DNA from: Yamagishiella unicocca
Lineage: Eukaryota; Chlorophyta; Chlorophyceae; Chlamydomonadales; Volvocaceae
DNA length: 64,000 bases
Assembly: GCA_003116995.1 (NCBI GenBank)
Contig: BDSL01000139.1
Coordinates: forward strand, 149,017 to 213,016
Direction of reading: 5' to 3'
In this document: one piece after another, positions 63,032 to 64,000 of the stretch
How positions within the stretch are numbered: position 1 is the first letter of the stretch
Layout: every line of letters begins with the position of its first letter
Translations under genes and position numbers: made by a program
Notes under the pieces: model-generated
Told to the model about the DNA's origin: nothing
Seen by the model: the letters and a program-made list of their open reading frames with translations, nothing else
Database searches by the model: none

Positions 63032-63911
63032 GTGAGTTGAGGACGGGCTGTGACACGCAGTGGCTGCGCAAGCGCAATCCATCCATCCATCCATCCATCC
63101 ATCCAGGATCAGGGCTTCGGATCATGGGGTATAGTGGTGTATAGTGGGTCAGGCGCATGCTCAGGGGTCAGGCGCATGCTCAGGGTCAGGCGCATGCTCA
63201 GGGTCAGGCGCATGCTCAGGGTCAGGCGCATGCTCGGGTTCAAGCGCATGCTCTGGGGTCAGGCGCATGCTCAGGGTCAAGCGCATGCTCAGGGTCAGGC
63301 GCATGCTCAGGGTCAGGCACATGCTCAGGGTCAAGCGCATGCTCAGGGTCAAGCGCATGCTCGGGTTCAGGCGACCCGCGGGTCTATGGTCGGGCACATG
63401 GTCAGGCTCAGCGTCGTGCCCGTAATCATACACCCTTAAATCACTTTGTAAAACAAACGTAAGGTTTAGTTCATACGGGCACAACGCTGGTCAGGCGCCG
63501 TGTTGTTAGGCCCAGGGTCAAGATCGACCCACGGGTCTATGGCATGCGCCGTGTTGTTAGGCCCAGGGTCAAGGTCGACCCACGGGTCTATGGGCATGCT
63601 CCGTGTTGTGTTAGGCCAGGTCAAGGTCGACCCATGGGTCTATTAGCATGCTCCGTGTTGTGTTAGGCCCAGGGTCAAGGTCGACCCACGGGTCTATGGG
63701 CATGCTCCGTGTTGTTAGGCCCAGGGTCAAGTCGACCCATGGGTCTATGGGCAGGCTCAGGATCAGGCTAGGTCCACTGAACTGAACCCTGAACTGAACC
63801 CTGAACTGAACCCTGAACAAACCCAGCCAGTGCCCAGAGTCCGCACCATCCTATATCTTCCGTTCATAATGATAATAATAATCATACGATACCCCCCATC
63901 CCCCGGTATAC
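63032..63911. repeat. Minisatellite-filled probable intron
   Basis: Contains ATCC tetramers (63078-63105); about thirteen copies of an 18-bp unit GGGTCAGGCGCATGCTCA (63148-63370); a full MITE (63409-63489); four to five ~60-bp units with GTTGTTAGGCCCAGGGTCAA and GGTCGACCCACGGGTCTATG (63500-63765); and CTGAACTGAACC units (63775-63820). Each unit of the 18-mer contains the palindrome GCATGC. Confidence 0.85.
63409..63489 (+). mobile_element. 81-bp hAT-like MITE, copy 4 (full length)
   Basis: Ends CAGCGTCGTGCCCGTA and TACGGGCACAACGCTG. Flanks GTCAGGCT (63401-63408) and GTCAGGCG (63490-63497) are a 7/8 target duplication. Same length as copy 1. Confidence 0.88.
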
Positions 63912-63988
63912 AGCGAAAGATGAACAAGCTCCAGGAAATCAAGTGTTGCAAGTTGGACAGCTCAGCCATTGGATCCCGATCTTCGGGT
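63912..63988 (+). CDS. Possible exon at the right edge
   Basis: After a CAG acceptor the frame reads RKMNKLQEIKCCKLDSSAIG and ends at a GTAAGC donor at about 63989. It could follow the exon ending LLETMKE at 63031. Too short to identify; it continues beyond the window. Confidence 0.35.
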
Positions 63989-64000
63989 AAGCAATGTGTG

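Noticed and set aside
63148..63370. Regular 18-bp units with GCATGC looked like a CRISPR-type array
   Set aside because: There are no unique spacers between units; it is a head-to-tail minisatellite in a eukaryotic intron.
39000..64000. Whole right half as an endogenous giant virus
   Set aside because: No capsid, packaging ATPase, viral polymerase or late transcription factor gene was seen, and genes have spliceosomal introns. A helicase lobe and orphans alone are not enough.

Overview
The window looks like nuclear DNA of a green alga, probably chlamydomonadalean or volvocine. Three things point this way: genes broken into many short exons with GT-AG introns; very high GC with C-rich introns full of low-complexity arrays over the first ~38 kb; and short interstitial CCCTAAAA-type telomere motifs. 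This placement is an inference. No bacterial operon structure, rRNA, tRNA or CRISPR array was found. Exon boundaries given below were placed by hand from reading-frame phase, GT/AG sites and family resemblance.

Layout, 1-38.5 kb (GC-rich genic half): the last exon of a nucleotide-sugar transporter (+, to 999); a repeat-rich spacer holding a PD-(D/E)XK nuclease-like ORF; a ten-exon secretory GT90/CAP10 glycosyltransferase (+, 5144-9602); a twenty-exon alanyl-tRNA synthetase (-, 11560-25557 plus an unresolved N-terminal exon); a plastid-type 3-dehydroquinate synthase of eight exons (+, 26754-32072); a small two-helix membrane protein (-, 34122-35349); and, divergent from it, a NUDCD2-like co-chaperone (+, 35594-38472). 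These are ordinary housekeeping genes. Their introns carry several families of 40-95 bp interspersed repeats and long G/C-skewed arrays.

Layout, 39-64 kb (accessory half, lower GC, many broken genes): an orphan two-exon gene (39313-40602); a decayed L1-type LINE (-, 42.9-44.8 kb); a broken CCT4 chaperonin gene (-, 45.4-47.1 kb) with a 5-nt deletion in the invariant GDGTTS motif; a possible composite mobile element at ~49.4-54.2 kb, with a helicase lobe resembling replication-origin-binding helicases, two convergent genes whose stop codons overlap on one CTAG, a long hairpin and a TATACGCGTATA satellite; duplicated spacers and minisatellites; a six-exon gene for a ~797-residue repetitive protein with a basic tail; a class I histone deacetylase (59746-61427); a DUF2283-like gene (-); and a frame-broken gene running off the right edge. 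A hAT-like MITE (8-bp target duplications) occurs four times, always inside a predicted intron.

The best candidates for something undescribed are the 49.4-54.2 kb helicase and palindrome-satellite region, the repetitive-protein gene, and the interspersed intronic repeat families.
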